DNA of 64,000 nucleotides from Methanobacterium_C sp963845285 (lineage in GTDB: Archaea > Methanobacteriota > Methanobacteria > Methanobacteriales > Methanobacteriaceae): positions 59,286 to 123,285 of the forward strand of contig CAWJRO010000006.1 in assembly GCA_963845285.1 (NCBI GenBank). The letters run 5' to 3'. Below are positions 36,344 through 45,744 of the stretch, in pieces. The notes beneath the pieces are model-generated. The model was not told where the DNA came from. It was given only the letters and a program-made list of their open reading frames with translations, and did not search any database. The first letter of the stretch is position 1; the number at the start of each line of letters is the position of its first letter. The position numbers were made by a program, and so were the translations under genes.

Positions 36344-37681
36344 ATGTCTGATCTAACTCTTATAAACTGCAAAATTCCATGGATAGATGGAAACTGTTCT
36401 GTGAAAATTGAAGATGGAAAGATAAAGTCCATAACAAAGCTAACACCAAAATGTGATGAAACCATTGATCTGAGGGGTAAAATTCTTCTGCCAGGACTTA
36501 TAGACTCTCACGTGCACATGAGAGACCCAGGTTTAACCTACAAGGAAGATTGGAAGACTGGAAGTTGTGCTGCTGCTTCTGGGGGTTTTACAACTGTTTT
36601 GGACATGCCCAACACAGACCCTAAAACCACCACGGCCCAAAGGTTCCATGAGAAGCTGCAAATTGCGGGTTCAAAGAGTGTTGTTGATTTTGGACTGCAT
36701 GCAGGGGTTGAAAATCTTGATGAAATCCCTAAAATTGCCAAACTACGCCCTGCTTCCTTTAAGATATTTGCAGATCTCCTTGACAACGGATCTTTAATGG
36801 ATATATTTAATGAAGTATCCAAACTTTCCAAAGTTGAAGATACATTTTCATCATCAAGAGATAAAGCTCTAAATATCCATTTTAAGCCATTAATATCTAT
36901 TCATTGTGAAGATAAAGATATTACCCAGCACTGCACTGATAAACTAAAGTCTGAAGGGGTTTCGGATTCAAAGGTTTATTCCAGGGCCAGGCCTGCCATT
37001 GCAGAGGAAGTTTCAGTTTCAAACGCAGTTACACTGGCCGAACACTTCAATATTCCCGTTCACATATGTCATATCAGCACCAGGAAATCCCTTGAAATCA
37101 TGAGGAAAACCGAAATTGCAGGATGCATGGTCACATGTGAAGCAACACCCCACCACCTGCTTCTTAATTCATCATCTTTTGAAGCATTCGGTACCCTCGC
37201 AAAGACCAACCCCCCATTGAGAGATGAAAAAGAAAGACTAAAAATATCTGACCTGAACAGGATAGACACCATAGGTACAGACCACGCCCCACACGAACTC
37301 CTAGAAAAGGGAAGGGATGTTTGGAACGCCCCACCAGGAATCCCAGGACTTGAAACGGCACTATCCTTACTTTTAACCGAAATAAACAGGGACAACATCA
37401 ATTTTGAAGACCTGAAACATTTGTTGTGTGAAAATCCCGCAAGAATATTCCACATCCCAAATAAAGGTTTTATAAAGGAAAGTATGGATGCTGATTTCGT
37501 GGTTGTTGACATGAAAAAAGAAGGAATTATAAACGCTGAAAATTTCCATTCAAAGGCTAAATATTCTCCATTTGAAGGGATTAAAGTTAGAGGAATGCCT
37601 GTTATGACCATTGTACGTGGAACTGTAGTTATGGAAGATGGTGAGGTGTTTGAAAATAGAGGGAAGTTTGTTTACGGTTGA
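36344..37681 (+). CDS. pyrC: Dihydroorotase
   Basis: 445 residues; closes carbamoyl aspartate to dihydroorotate in pyrimidine synthesis. The amidohydrolase metal site is DSHVHMRDPG (about 58-67), then HCED near 189, HICHIS near 241, and GTDHAPHE with the conserved aspartate. ATG 36344 is chosen over the in-frame GTG at 36338 because AGGTG lies five bases before it. Confidence 0.95.
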   Translation: MSDLTLINCKIPWIDGNCSVKIEDGKIKSITKLTPKCDETIDLRGKILLPGLIDSHVHMRDPGLTYKEDWKTGSCAAASGGFTTVLDMPNTDPKTTTAQRFHEKLQIAGSKSVVDFGLHAGVENLDEIPKIAKLRPASFKIFADLLDNGSLMDIFNEVSKLSKVEDTFSSSRDKALNIHFKPLISIHCEDKDITQHCTDKLKSEGVSDSKVYSRARPAIAEEVSVSNAVTLAEHFNIPVHICHISTRKSLEIMRKTEIAGCMVTCEATPHHLLLNSSSFEAFGTLAKTNPPLRDEKERLKISDLNRIDTIGTDHAPHELLEKGRDVWNAPPGIPGLETALSLLLTEINRDNINFEDLKHLLCENPARIFHIPNKGFIKESMDADFVVVDMKKEGIINAENFHSKAKYSPFEGIKVRGMPVMTIVRGTVVMEDGEVFENRGKFVYG

Positions 37682-37834
37682 ATCATCAACGAAAGGTTAA
37701 TAGATCTTCAGAATAAATTAAAAAAACCCAAAGTTAATGAAATAAAATTTAATTTTATGGTATTTAATAAAGTTTAAGGAGCTTAACAAAAATTTAACTC
37801 AATGAATTCCCAATAAAAACAGGAGTGATAAAAT

Positions 37835-38014
37835 ATATGTGAATCAACAGTTTACAGTACAAACGGCACCAAGATCATGGAGGACATCCTACACATAAAG
37901 ATTGAAGGTGAAACGATACATCTTTCAGATATTCTAAACCAGAAAAAAGATTTAAAAGGTAAAATAATTGAAATAGACCTGGATAAACACGGAATTTAGG
38001 TAGAACCGAATTAA
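37835..38014 (+). pseudogene. CooT-like nickel-binding protein gene with lost start and internal stop
   Basis: The frame reads CESTVYSTNGTKIMEDILHI, then a GETIHLSDIL segment, then IIEIDLDKHGI, which matches the small CooT family (nickel protein of CODH maturation, starting MCE...). The expected ATG before TGT is ATA at 37835, though a strong AGGAGTGAT lies five bases upstream. The only nearby ATG (37837) is followed at once by TGA. A TAG at 37997-37999 interrupts the C-terminus before VEPN and TAA. Translation could restart at ATG 37877, giving 40 residues without the conserved cysteine. Confidence 0.65.
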
Positions 38015-38220
38015 ACTATTTTTTAAACATTCTCCTTAAACATTCTCCTTAAACACATAAAATTAACTAAGGTTAACTAGGAATTATTATTCTTTTTAAT
38101 TTCATTTCCATATTCCACTAAATCAAAATCTTTATTGACAAAAATTATCAATAACTTCTAAAGAATCCTTTTTTATGTAATCTTATTTGATATTTTGGTT
38201 ATCTTTTTTTTAAAATTTCT

Positions 38221-38688
38221 TCAGCATTTTTGGGTTTTTTTACTATAAATAGGGAATGGTTTACCATAATTTAGGTTTAATTTCTTTTTAGATATCTCCC
38301 AAACCTGTTTGTAAGAATAATTAACCCCATATTTCTCATTAATTAATTTTTGAACCTCATGAATACTATAGTTCTTTTCTGAGTTAATTATTATTTCTTT
38401 TAGCTCTTTGAATTGTTTATTTGTTAATAAACTAGGTCTTCCACCACCATATTTAGGAACTAAACCATTGAAACCTTCTTTATTATATTTTTTCAACCAA
38501 TTGAATCCAGTTTCTCTAGTAACACCCACAAATTCTGCAGCATGCGAAATAGGCTTTTTCTGCATGACCAGCTTCAAAAAAATAGCCCGCTGATATACCT
38601 TAACATCAACTCTCAGCGCAGAAATAATCTCATCTAACTCCTGAATAGTTAAATGGTTCTCAATTTTAATTTTGCTTTTCCCTGCCAT
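38221..38688 (-). CDS. Orphan IS630-type transposase N-terminal (helix-turn-helix) fragment
   Basis: 155 residues that look like the DNA-binding half of an IS630-family transposase: an HTH with AEFVGVTRETGFNWLKKYN and a second winged-helix part with EVQKLINEKYGVNYSYKQVW. The DDE catalytic half is absent downstream, where only AT-rich DNA follows. It is either a remnant or a domesticated HTH protein. The frame is undamaged, which is unusual for a relic. Confidence 0.7.
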   Translation of the reverse strand: MAGKSKIKIENHLTIQELDEIISALRVDVKVYQRAIFLKLVMQKKPISHAAEFVGVTRETGFNWLKKYNKEGFNGLVPKYGGGRPSLLTNKQFKELKEIIINSEKNYSIHEVQKLINEKYGVNYSYKQVWEISKKKLNLNYGKPFPIYSKKTQKC

Positions 38689-38918
38689 AGAAAAATATTC
38701 ATAATCAATCAGTTAAATAAGTTTCGTAATTAACTATATATGAAAAAGAGTTTATGCTTGTTGAAAATAATTTTTTATGGTTCAAAATTAATTTGTTCAA
38801 AATTAATTCATTAAATAAAAATGAGTATTAAAAAACTTTTTTGAAAAAAATCTACTAAGAAAAATAAAAAAATGGTGGAAATTCCACCTAAAATACTTGA
38901 TTTACTTAGACTATTGAT

Positions 38919-40151
38919 TTACTTGATTGAAAGCGCATCTTTTGTACATGCAGGTATGCACTGGTCACAGAGTATACAGAACCCTTTGATGGGTACTTTG
39001 TCATCTGTGAGTTTGAGCATGTTGTATGGACATACATCCACACAGTCTCCGCACTGTGTACATTTGTCAGGACTGTACTGTATCCTGTTTCTTTTGACTA
39101 TTTTTCCATCAACAACTTTGTCTATTGCTGCAATTGAGAGTGCTCCTTCAGGACATGCAGTTGTACATGCACCACAACGTGTGCACATAGCAAATGATGG
39201 TTTTCCATCGACTTTTGTCTGAGATGGAACTTCCATTCCAGTTTTGGTAACTACCCTGATTGCATCGTTAGGGCAGATGTTTGCGCAAGAACCTAGGAAT
39301 TCACATTTACTTTCGTCCCATACAAGTCCTTCTTCAGAAGCAGGTTTTGCAGGTCCGAGTTCAACTTCAAGGTCTATTGCATCCACTGGACAGAGTTGTT
39401 CACATAGTCCACATGCTGTGCAGACTTCTGGGAGTTCTACTGAAAGTACAGATGGTTTTGCTTTTATGAAGCTTCCAGGACATGCTTCAACACATACGTT
39501 GCATCCTATACATGTGTCATCTTCCACTTCAAATTTGAGCATTTCTTTTGTACGTTTCTCTGGTTTTTTAGCTGAGATGTAAACTGCATTCCATGGACAT
39601 GTCTGTGAACAGACACCACATTTTATACAGGTTTCTTCGTCTATTGAAATGCTTCCTCCAATTTCTGGAAGAGTTATTGCATCAACTGGACATTCCTCAA
39701 CACACATTCCACAGCCTACACAATTGATGATATCTATAGGTCCTGTGATTTCCTTTTCCCATTTTTTAGGTTCTTTAACACCAGGGATTCCTATGACTTC
39801 AACTGGGCATATGTCAACACATTGTTTACACATGACACAGTATCCTTCAAGTGGAATTTTATCCTCCCCAGTTAGTTTCAATACGTGTGGTGGACAAATT
39901 TCTACACAGTCCCCACATTTATTGCACAAATTTGGGTTGAATACCACACGGGTTTGGGTTTTACCGCTCTCATCAATTACAAGTTCGTCAGTTTTCAATG
40001 CACCGGTTGGGCATATATCCACACACTTCGGCTCACCGCCACAAACATCACAGTATACCACATCTTCTGGTGACACTGCTATTGCTGCTGTTGGACAGGT
40101 GCCCTCGCATGCGCCGCATCTGATGCAGTCTTCCTTATTGACTACTATCAT
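38919..40151 (-). CDS. mvhB: Polyferredoxin MvhB
   Basis: 410 residues made of tandem bacterial-type ferredoxin units. About twelve CxxCxxCxxxCP-type motifs are visible, for example CIRCGACEGTCP at the start and CILCDQCIPACT at the end. The ninth (CEFLGSCANICP) has only three cysteines. It is co-transcribed with mvhDGA and probably shuttles or stores electrons for the hydrogenase/heterodisulfide reductase system; its exact role is unsettled. Confidence 0.95.
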   Translation of the reverse strand: MIVVNKEDCIRCGACEGTCPTAAIAVSPEDVVYCDVCGGEPKCVDICPTGALKTDELVIDESGKTQTRVVFNPNLCNKCGDCVEICPPHVLKLTGEDKIPLEGYCVMCKQCVDICPVEVIGIPGVKEPKKWEKEITGPIDIINCVGCGMCVEECPVDAITLPEIGGSISIDEETCIKCGVCSQTCPWNAVYISAKKPEKRTKEMLKFEVEDDTCIGCNVCVEACPGSFIKAKPSVLSVELPEVCTACGLCEQLCPVDAIDLEVELGPAKPASEEGLVWDESKCEFLGSCANICPNDAIRVVTKTGMEVPSQTKVDGKPSFAMCTRCGACTTACPEGALSIAAIDKVVDGKIVKRNRIQYSPDKCTQCGDCVDVCPYNMLKLTDDKVPIKGFCILCDQCIPACTKDALSIK

Positions 40152-40172
40152 TTTTTTCTCACCTTTGAGCGG

Positions 40173-41585
40173 TTAAATCTTGTTTATGAGGTGTCCCTCA
40201 TTGTCATATACTTCTAGGGTTGCGAGTCTCATTTGAGTGTCGATTGTGTGTGTTGCGCAGGATAGACATGGGTCGTATGCTCTTATAACCATCTCCATTA
40301 AATTGAAGATTTTGTCATCTACTTCTACACCTGGTTTTATGTAGTCTTTTGCAACTTTTTGGATACCCATTTCCATAGCAGGGTTGTTCTGGATTGTTGC
40401 AACAACTATGTTTGCTTTGGTTATTAATCCGTTCTCATCGGTCTGGTAGTGGTGGGTTAATGTTCCTCTTGCTGCTTCTACTATTCCTACACCTTCACCA
40501 GCCTGTCTCTCAATTGCCTCTGGGAATTTAGGTCCTGAAAGGTCCTCTTCTAACCTGTCAGCAGCGCATTCTGCAGCTGCTACAAGTTCTATGAGCCTTG
40601 CCCAGTGGAAGAGTAATGGCTGCTGTGCATAGCCGAACATATCTTTAAACTCTTTGAAGTAGTCCTGTGCTTTTGGTGTTGGCATTTTGTCTGCAACATT
40701 TAGCCTTGATAATGGAGCTACTCTGTATACTCCGTCAGGGTATCCTAAGTCTTTGATGTATGGGAATTTTAACCAGGAGTATGGTTTAACGTGTTCTGCC
40801 ATGTAGTCAAGGTATTTTTCGCTACCGAATTCAGCGTAGAGGTTACCCTCTTTGTCTTTCATTCTCACGTCACCATTGTAAACATCCCATACTCCGTTGT
40901 TAACTAAACCGCAATGGTAAGTGTCAACGAGTCCTAAAGAGTTTACAAGGTCTATGTTTTCCTCAAATATTGGTTTTGCAGTTGCAAGTGTTGCTTCTGC
41001 CAGTTCAACGTTCCTCTGTGCTTTTTTAAGGAGGTCAGCCTGGGTTTCTGCATCCAGTTCTGTGGTGATTCCACCAGGTGTGGATGATGTTGGGTGAATA
41101 GGTCTTCCACCAACTGCTTTGACTATGTCTAATGCGTTTCTCCTGAGTTCTATAGCTCCAAGAGCAAGTTCTGGTGCATCTTTTATGATCTGGAAGACGT
41201 TCCTTGTTTTGCGGTCTTTTCCTGCTATGAAGTCAGGTGCAGATAAAAAGTAGAAACTGAGTGCATGTGAGTGCATGAAAGAACCCCAGTTCATTAACTC
41301 TCTCATTTTGTAGGCATCAGGTAAAATTTCATCGTCTTTAAATCCGTAACATTGATCTGCTGCTTTTGCAGCGGCGAGGTGGTGCTGCACGTCACAGATA
41401 CCACATATCCTTGGTACTATCCTTGGTGCTTCTTCTACTGGTCTTCCCTGTAGGAATTTCTCAAATCCACGGAATTCCATAACGTGAAGTCTTGTTTCTT
41501 CAACATTTCCAGCATCGTCCAGATGTACGGTGATTTTTGCGTGACCTTCAATTCGGGTCACAGGTTCCATTGTTAGTTTAACCAT
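40173..41585 (-). CDS. mvhA: F420-non-reducing [NiFe] hydrogenase large subunit MvhA
   Basis: 470 residues holding the NiFe active site. The N-terminal nickel ligands are in RICGICDVQHH and the C-terminal pair in DPCLSCATHT. About 23 residues follow the last motif and are probably removed by the maturation protease. It oxidises H2 in the Mvh-Hdr electron-bifurcating complex. The ATG follows the mvhG stop immediately. Confidence 0.97.
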   Translation of the reverse strand: MVKLTMEPVTRIEGHAKITVHLDDAGNVEETRLHVMEFRGFEKFLQGRPVEEAPRIVPRICGICDVQHHLAAAKAADQCYGFKDDEILPDAYKMRELMNWGSFMHSHALSFYFLSAPDFIAGKDRKTRNVFQIIKDAPELALGAIELRRNALDIVKAVGGRPIHPTSSTPGGITTELDAETQADLLKKAQRNVELAEATLATAKPIFEENIDLVNSLGLVDTYHCGLVNNGVWDVYNGDVRMKDKEGNLYAEFGSEKYLDYMAEHVKPYSWLKFPYIKDLGYPDGVYRVAPLSRLNVADKMPTPKAQDYFKEFKDMFGYAQQPLLFHWARLIELVAAAECAADRLEEDLSGPKFPEAIERQAGEGVGIVEAARGTLTHHYQTDENGLITKANIVVATIQNNPAMEMGIQKVAKDYIKPGVEVDDKIFNLMEMVIRAYDPCLSCATHTIDTQMRLATLEVYDNEGHLINKI

Positions 41586-42515
41586 TTATTCTTCCTCCTT
41601 TTGCATTTTCATTGGGATTAATGCAGCTGGGAGTGTGAATGTGTAGAATGTACCTACAATATCATCTAACTCATTTGCAACTTCTTCTGGGTCTACTGTT
41701 TTGTCAGATTCAACACCAAAATCAGATGCTATAGCACTTATCATTTTAGCTCCTTGATCCATGACTTTACCAGTTGGGCCGTAACATCCTCTGCATGGAA
41801 CGCCTATGGAAGGACATTCTGCTCCGCATAGTGACATGGTTGCAGGTCCCATACATACGAGTCCCTGTGGTACAAGACAAAGTTCTTTTTCTGGCCTTCC
41901 GAGTTCGAACTGCCTAACAATTTTGTCCATAGCCATTCCTTCCGGTGGTTTTTCTCTCGGACATACTTCACAAAGGTTTGTTGTTGGTATGGATATTTCT
42001 TCTCCTTTTAAAAGAGCTAGAATTATCTCTGCAACTTTATCTGACCTTGGTGGGCATCCTGGTAATGATAAATCCACGTCTATTGCTTCTGCAAGTGGCC
42101 TTACCCTGCTTTCAAGTTTTGGGACATCTTCTGAAGGGAGTACTCCTTCTTCGTTGTATGTACTTGGTGAATTAATGTATGCTTCTTCTATAAGTTCATC
42201 TGTTGTAGAAAGGTTTCCTAGTCCTGGAATTCCTCCGTAAACAGCACATGTACCGTATGCTATAACGAATTTTGCTTTTTTCCTTAGCATTTCAGCAAGT
42301 TCACGGTTTTCTTCGTTACGAATTCCACCTTCTACTATGAGAACATCCAGGTCGTCTGGAACTTCATCGTATTTTACGTCCATGAGTACTGGACTGAATT
42401 CAAACTCTGCCAGTTCTAAAACGTCCAGAAGTGACTCATGTAAGTCAACGATGGATAAGTGACAGCCGGAACATCCTCCCAGCCACATTGTTGCTATTTT
42501 AGCTTTTTCTGCCAT
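41586..42515 (-). CDS. mvhG: F420-non-reducing hydrogenase small subunit MvhG
   Basis: 309 residues with iron-sulfur cluster ligands in GGCSGCHLS near the N-terminus, GTCAVYGG, PGCPPR, CEVCPREKP and a C-terminal SLCGAECPSIGVPCRGCYGP. It passes electrons from MvhA to MvhD. The length is typical, with no signal peptide, which agrees with a cytoplasmic hydrogenase. Confidence 0.97.
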   Translation of the reverse strand: MAEKAKIATMWLGGCSGCHLSIVDLHESLLDVLELAEFEFSPVLMDVKYDEVPDDLDVLIVEGGIRNEENRELAEMLRKKAKFVIAYGTCAVYGGIPGLGNLSTTDELIEEAYINSPSTYNEEGVLPSEDVPKLESRVRPLAEAIDVDLSLPGCPPRSDKVAEIILALLKGEEISIPTTNLCEVCPREKPPEGMAMDKIVRQFELGRPEKELCLVPQGLVCMGPATMSLCGAECPSIGVPCRGCYGPTGKVMDQGAKMISAIASDFGVESDKTVDPEEVANELDDIVGTFYTFTLPAALIPMKMQKEEE

Positions 42516-42528
42516 ATTTTCGCCTCGC

Positions 42529-42957
42529 TTATGCTTCAGCCGTTAACTGTTTTTTGAGTGGGGATTTTCCAAGCCCCTGTATACGGCTTACCATCATTTT
42601 AATGGTGTTTGCGAATTTTTCTCCTTCTGATGCAGATATCCAGTCATGGTGGATTCTTTCCCTTCCAATTCCCATTTCATCTGCAAGTTTGTAGATTAAT
42701 CTCATTCTTCTATCTAATTTGTAGTTTCCTGCGTCGTAGTGGCAATCACCGTGGTGACATCCTGCTACAATAACCCCGTCAGCTCCCTCGTGGAATGCCT
42801 TAAAAATAAACTGCGGTTCGATACGTCCCGAGCACATTACCCTAATTACTCGAACGTTTGGAGGATATTGCATCCTTGCGGTACCAGCGGTGTCAGCTCC
42901 ACCATAGGAGCACCAGTTACAACAAAACATAACGATCTTTACATCATCCTCAGCCAT
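42529..42957 (-). CDS. mvhD: Hydrogenase iron-sulfur subunit MvhD
   Basis: 142 residues of the MvhD family with a 2Fe-2S site. Cysteines lie in MFCCNWCSYGGADTAG and VMCSGRIE, then GCHHGDCHY. MvhD links the hydrogenase to HdrA of the heterodisulfide reductase complex. It is the first gene of mvhDGAB, with AAGGAGGAA before the ATG. Confidence 0.97.
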   Translation of the reverse strand: MAEDDVKIVMFCCNWCSYGGADTAGTARMQYPPNVRVIRVMCSGRIEPQFIFKAFHEGADGVIVAGCHHGDCHYDAGNYKLDRRMRLIYKLADEMGIGRERIHHDWISASEGEKFANTIKMMVSRIQGLGKSPLKKQLTAEA

Positions 42958-42982
42958 AGAGTTTCCTCCTTGATTTGTAGAT

Positions 42983-43021
42983 GTACTATTAATTGTACTA
43001 TCTAATGTACCATCAATGTAC
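42983..43021. promoter_or_regulatory. Four phased GTAC boxes upstream of mvhD
   Basis: GTAC occurs at 42983, 42995, 43007 and 43018, spaced 12, 12 and 11 bp, so all lie on one face of the helix. On the minus strand they read GTACA with AT-rich spacers. The array lies around the expected mvh transcription start or its leader. A TATA-like TTTTTATATCC (minus strand, 43029-43039) lies just upstream. Regulatory function is inferred. Confidence 0.5.
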
Positions 43022-43421
43022 AGTATATGGATATAAAAATAGTTATTATAAAGGTTACTTATAAAACAAATTCGAAAGACTTATATAACAGAATAAAAAT
43101 TTCTGATTTTTTAATACTAATCATGATGTAAGATACATAAATCTGCATAGATCACACCAGAGTAACTTTTAACCAGTTATACACATTTTAAAGTTCTAAA
43201 ATACCCTTAAAATTGCTATGCATCTTAAATTCTCTGATTGAAACTTATAGTAAGTTCTTTTATTTTCACATAAATTCAACTTAACCAACAAATTCAACTA
43301 ACTTTCGTAATAACCTTTTCAACTACAATTAACTTAACAATTGTTAAATTATGAGTATTATTATATAAAATAAATTACAAAGACTGGGATTAATTAGAAA
43401 AAATAAAATTATTCACTTAAA

Positions 43422-44201
43422 ATGGCGGTGGTCAAACTGCTACTTGAAATAACAGATCTAGCAGTAGAAGTTAATAAAAAGGAAATTTTAAGCGATATAG
43501 ATTTATATATTGACAAAGGAGAAACCCATGTTCTTCTTGGACCAAATGGAAGTGGAAAAAGTACGCTTTTCATGAGTATACTTGGATTTCCCAAGTACAA
43601 GATCACAAGGGGAGAAATACTGTTTAAAGGGGAAGATATAACCAAACTTTCAACCACACAGCGTGTTGAAATGGGAGTAGGAGTAAGTTTCCAAAATCCT
43701 CCATCTATCAGGGGAGTAAGACTGAAAGATCTTCTGAGAATTGAAGACCATAAAGATTTAGAATCCAAAGACGAAGAACTGAGTCCAGAACTCATGGATC
43801 TCACGAGAAAACTGAAATTTGACGATAGTTTCTTAGAAAGAGACGTGAACCTGGGATTCTCCGGTGGAGAAGTGAAACGTTCAGAGATCCTGCAGCTTTT
43901 AGCAAAAAAACCCGACTTCATAATGTTTGACGAACCAGATTCAGGTGTGGACATTGAAAACGTGGAACTTTTAGCAGAGGAAATTAATACTTTGCTTGAT
44001 AAAGACCAAAAACCGGGTCTACGTGAAAGATCAGGACTTTTAATAACTCATTTAGGTTACATCCTGAACTTTGTGGGTGCAAACACTGCCCACGTTCTTA
44101 TGGACGGCAAAATTGCATGTTCAGGAGACCCAACTGAAATTCTTGAAGATATAAGGAAAGAAGGATTTAAAGGGTGTGTTGAATGTTGCGAGATACATTA
44201 A
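43422..44201 (+). CDS. sufC: Fe-S assembly ATPase SufC
   Basis: 259-residue ABC ATPase that works with SufB/D in iron-sulfur cluster assembly. Walker A is GPNGSGKST (about 40-48), the Q-loop is SFQNPP, the signature is GFSGGEVKR, Walker B is DFIMFDEPDSG and the H-loop is LLITH. The exact start is uncertain: a GGTGGTC lies inside the first codons, so a later start just before LLEITDL is possible. It overlaps sufB by 19 bp. Confidence 0.93.
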   Translation: MAVVKLLLEITDLAVEVNKKEILSDIDLYIDKGETHVLLGPNGSGKSTLFMSILGFPKYKITRGEILFKGEDITKLSTTQRVEMGVGVSFQNPPSIRGVRLKDLLRIEDHKDLESKDEELSPELMDLTRKLKFDDSFLERDVNLGFSGGEVKRSEILQLLAKKPDFIMFDEPDSGVDIENVELLAEEINTLLDKDQKPGLRERSGLLITHLGYILNFVGANTAHVLMDGKIACSGDPTEILEDIRKEGFKGCVECCEIH

Positions 44202-45403
44202 AACGTGCAGAAAAAGCCAAAAAGAAACCTGCAGCTCTCGGTGAAGACGTAGACATTGAAGAATTTGAACAGGAAGAAGAAGGGGAACACGAAAAAATAG
44301 AATCTCTCCAGGAGCTTCCAGACAAGTACCAAGAAACCCTGCTTAAGGTGGGAGTAGACCCAACAGAACAGGAAAGAGCAGGCTCTTTCATGCAAATAGA
44401 CCAATCTGGAGTCTGTTCAAACTGCAGCTCAGAATCAATAGAACTCATGAACATGAAAGACGCAGCTGAAAAGTACAGCTGGCTTTCAGACTACATGTGG
44501 AAGGCAGTTCAGGTAGATGCAGACAAATACACTGCAGAAACAGAATTAAGAAGTTCAAACGGTTACTTCATAAGAGCGCTACCAGGTGCAAGGGAAGTTT
44601 TTCCAATACAGGCTTGCATGTTCATTGGAGACAAGGACGTTGCACAGACTGCACATAATATAATCATAGCAGAGGAAAATGCAGAACTCCATATTATAAC
44701 TGGATGTTCCACAGGATCTGATGTCAACTCTGCAATGCACGTTGGTGTTTCAGAGTTCTACCTCAAAAAAGGTGCAAAGATCACCTTCACAATGGTGCAC
44801 AACTGGGCTGAGCAGGTGGAAGTTAGACCTAGAACTGGAATTATAATGGGCGACGACTCAACCTACATCAGCAACTACATATTAACGAGTCCAGTTCGAA
44901 CCATACAGACATATCCAACAGCCTATTGTCAGGGCGAAAATTCAAGGGCTGTGTTCCAGTCCATACTTGGTGGTCAGAAGAACTCCATACTTGATCAGGG
45001 TTCAAGGGCGTATCTAACTGGTAGAAATTCAAGTTCTGAGATGGTAACACGTGCAGTTTCCAAGGACAGATCCCAGATTTACACTAGAGGACACCTTGCA
45101 GGTAAATCACAGGAAGTTAAAGGACACCTTGAGTGTAGGGGCCTGGTATTGTCGGACGATTCAATGATATATTCAGTTCCCGAACTTGAAGGAAGTGCTA
45201 CTAACTTAGAATTGTCCCATGAAGCTGCAGTGGGTAAAATAGCTGAAGAAGAAGTGTTATATCTTATGTCACGTGGTTTAACTGAAGATGAAGCAGCATC
45301 CATGATCGTAAGGGGATTTTTGAGCATGGACATCACAGGACTGCCACCAGAACTTGCAGCTGAAACCAAGAAAATGCTTGATATGAGTGTTAAGGGAATG
45401 TAA
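44183..45403 (+). CDS. sufB: Fe-S assembly scaffold SufB/SufD family
   Basis: 406 residues, with a variable charged N-terminus and a CSNCSSES segment at about 79, then the right-handed beta-helix core including GCSTGSD, MVHNWAEQVEVRPRTG and a C-terminal LSHEAAVGKIAEEEVLYLMSRG motif with the conserved His and Glu. With SufC it forms the minimal SufBC system of methanogens, which must feed the many ferredoxins encoded nearby. Confidence 0.93.
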   Translation: MLRDTLKRAEKAKKKPAALGEDVDIEEFEQEEEGEHEKIESLQELPDKYQETLLKVGVDPTEQERAGSFMQIDQSGVCSNCSSESIELMNMKDAAEKYSWLSDYMWKAVQVDADKYTAETELRSSNGYFIRALPGAREVFPIQACMFIGDKDVAQTAHNIIIAEENAELHIITGCSTGSDVNSAMHVGVSEFYLKKGAKITFTMVHNWAEQVEVRPRTGIIMGDDSTYISNYILTSPVRTIQTYPTAYCQGENSRAVFQSILGGQKNSILDQGSRAYLTGRNSSSEMVTRAVSKDRSQIYTRGHLAGKSQEVKGHLECRGLVLSDDSMIYSVPELEGSATNLELSHEAAVGKIAEEEVLYLMSRGLTEDEAASMIVRGFLSMDITGLPPELAAETKKMLDMSVKGM

Positions 45404-45744
45404 ACTTTAAACCTTTAAATCTTAAAGTTTAAACCTTAAAATTCATTTTTTAAATTTTTTTGAAACTAATTTTGAAACTAATTTTGAAACTAATTTTGAA
45501 ACTAATTTTTATAAAATTCTTATGAAAAACTATTAATTTTATTATGTCATTTGATTTGTTTTATCCTCATTTTTGTTGTCTACATCGATCTTAAAGCACT
45601 ACTTTAATGAGAGTACAAAATGATCTAAATGTAATGTAGAAATACTGTAAAATATTTATTTATTAATGGTTTATATGTAAATGAGTAAGTGTAAAACATC
45701 ATGTGATGTTAAGGATATAAAAAAATAAAAGAGGCGAGTTGTTC
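45404..45744. other. Intergenic stretch with tandem repeat
   Basis: About 340 bp between sufB and fae. After an inverted AAACTTTAAACC/AAAGTTTAAACC pair at 45404-45437, four 12-bp units lie at 45458-45505. The region from 45600 on should carry the fae promoter. No gene seen. Confidence 0.5.
45458..45505. repeat. Four perfect 12-bp tandem repeats
   Basis: Four identical units of TTTTGAAACTAA in a row, followed by a partial fifth (TTTT). Confidence 0.85.

Noticed and set aside
37997..37999. TAG in the CooT-like gene read as pyrrolysine
   Set aside because: No pyl genes are present, pyrrolysine is not known in this group, and the start codon is also lost. Decay is simpler.
37877..37999. 40-codon ORF as an independent small gene
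   Set aside because: It is the internal part of the CooT-like frame; no ribosome-binding site precedes ATG 37877.
39649..40176. 175-codon open frame antisense to mvhB
   Set aside because: A shadow of the repeated ferredoxin units; serine/histidine-rich repetition follows from complementing cysteine codons.
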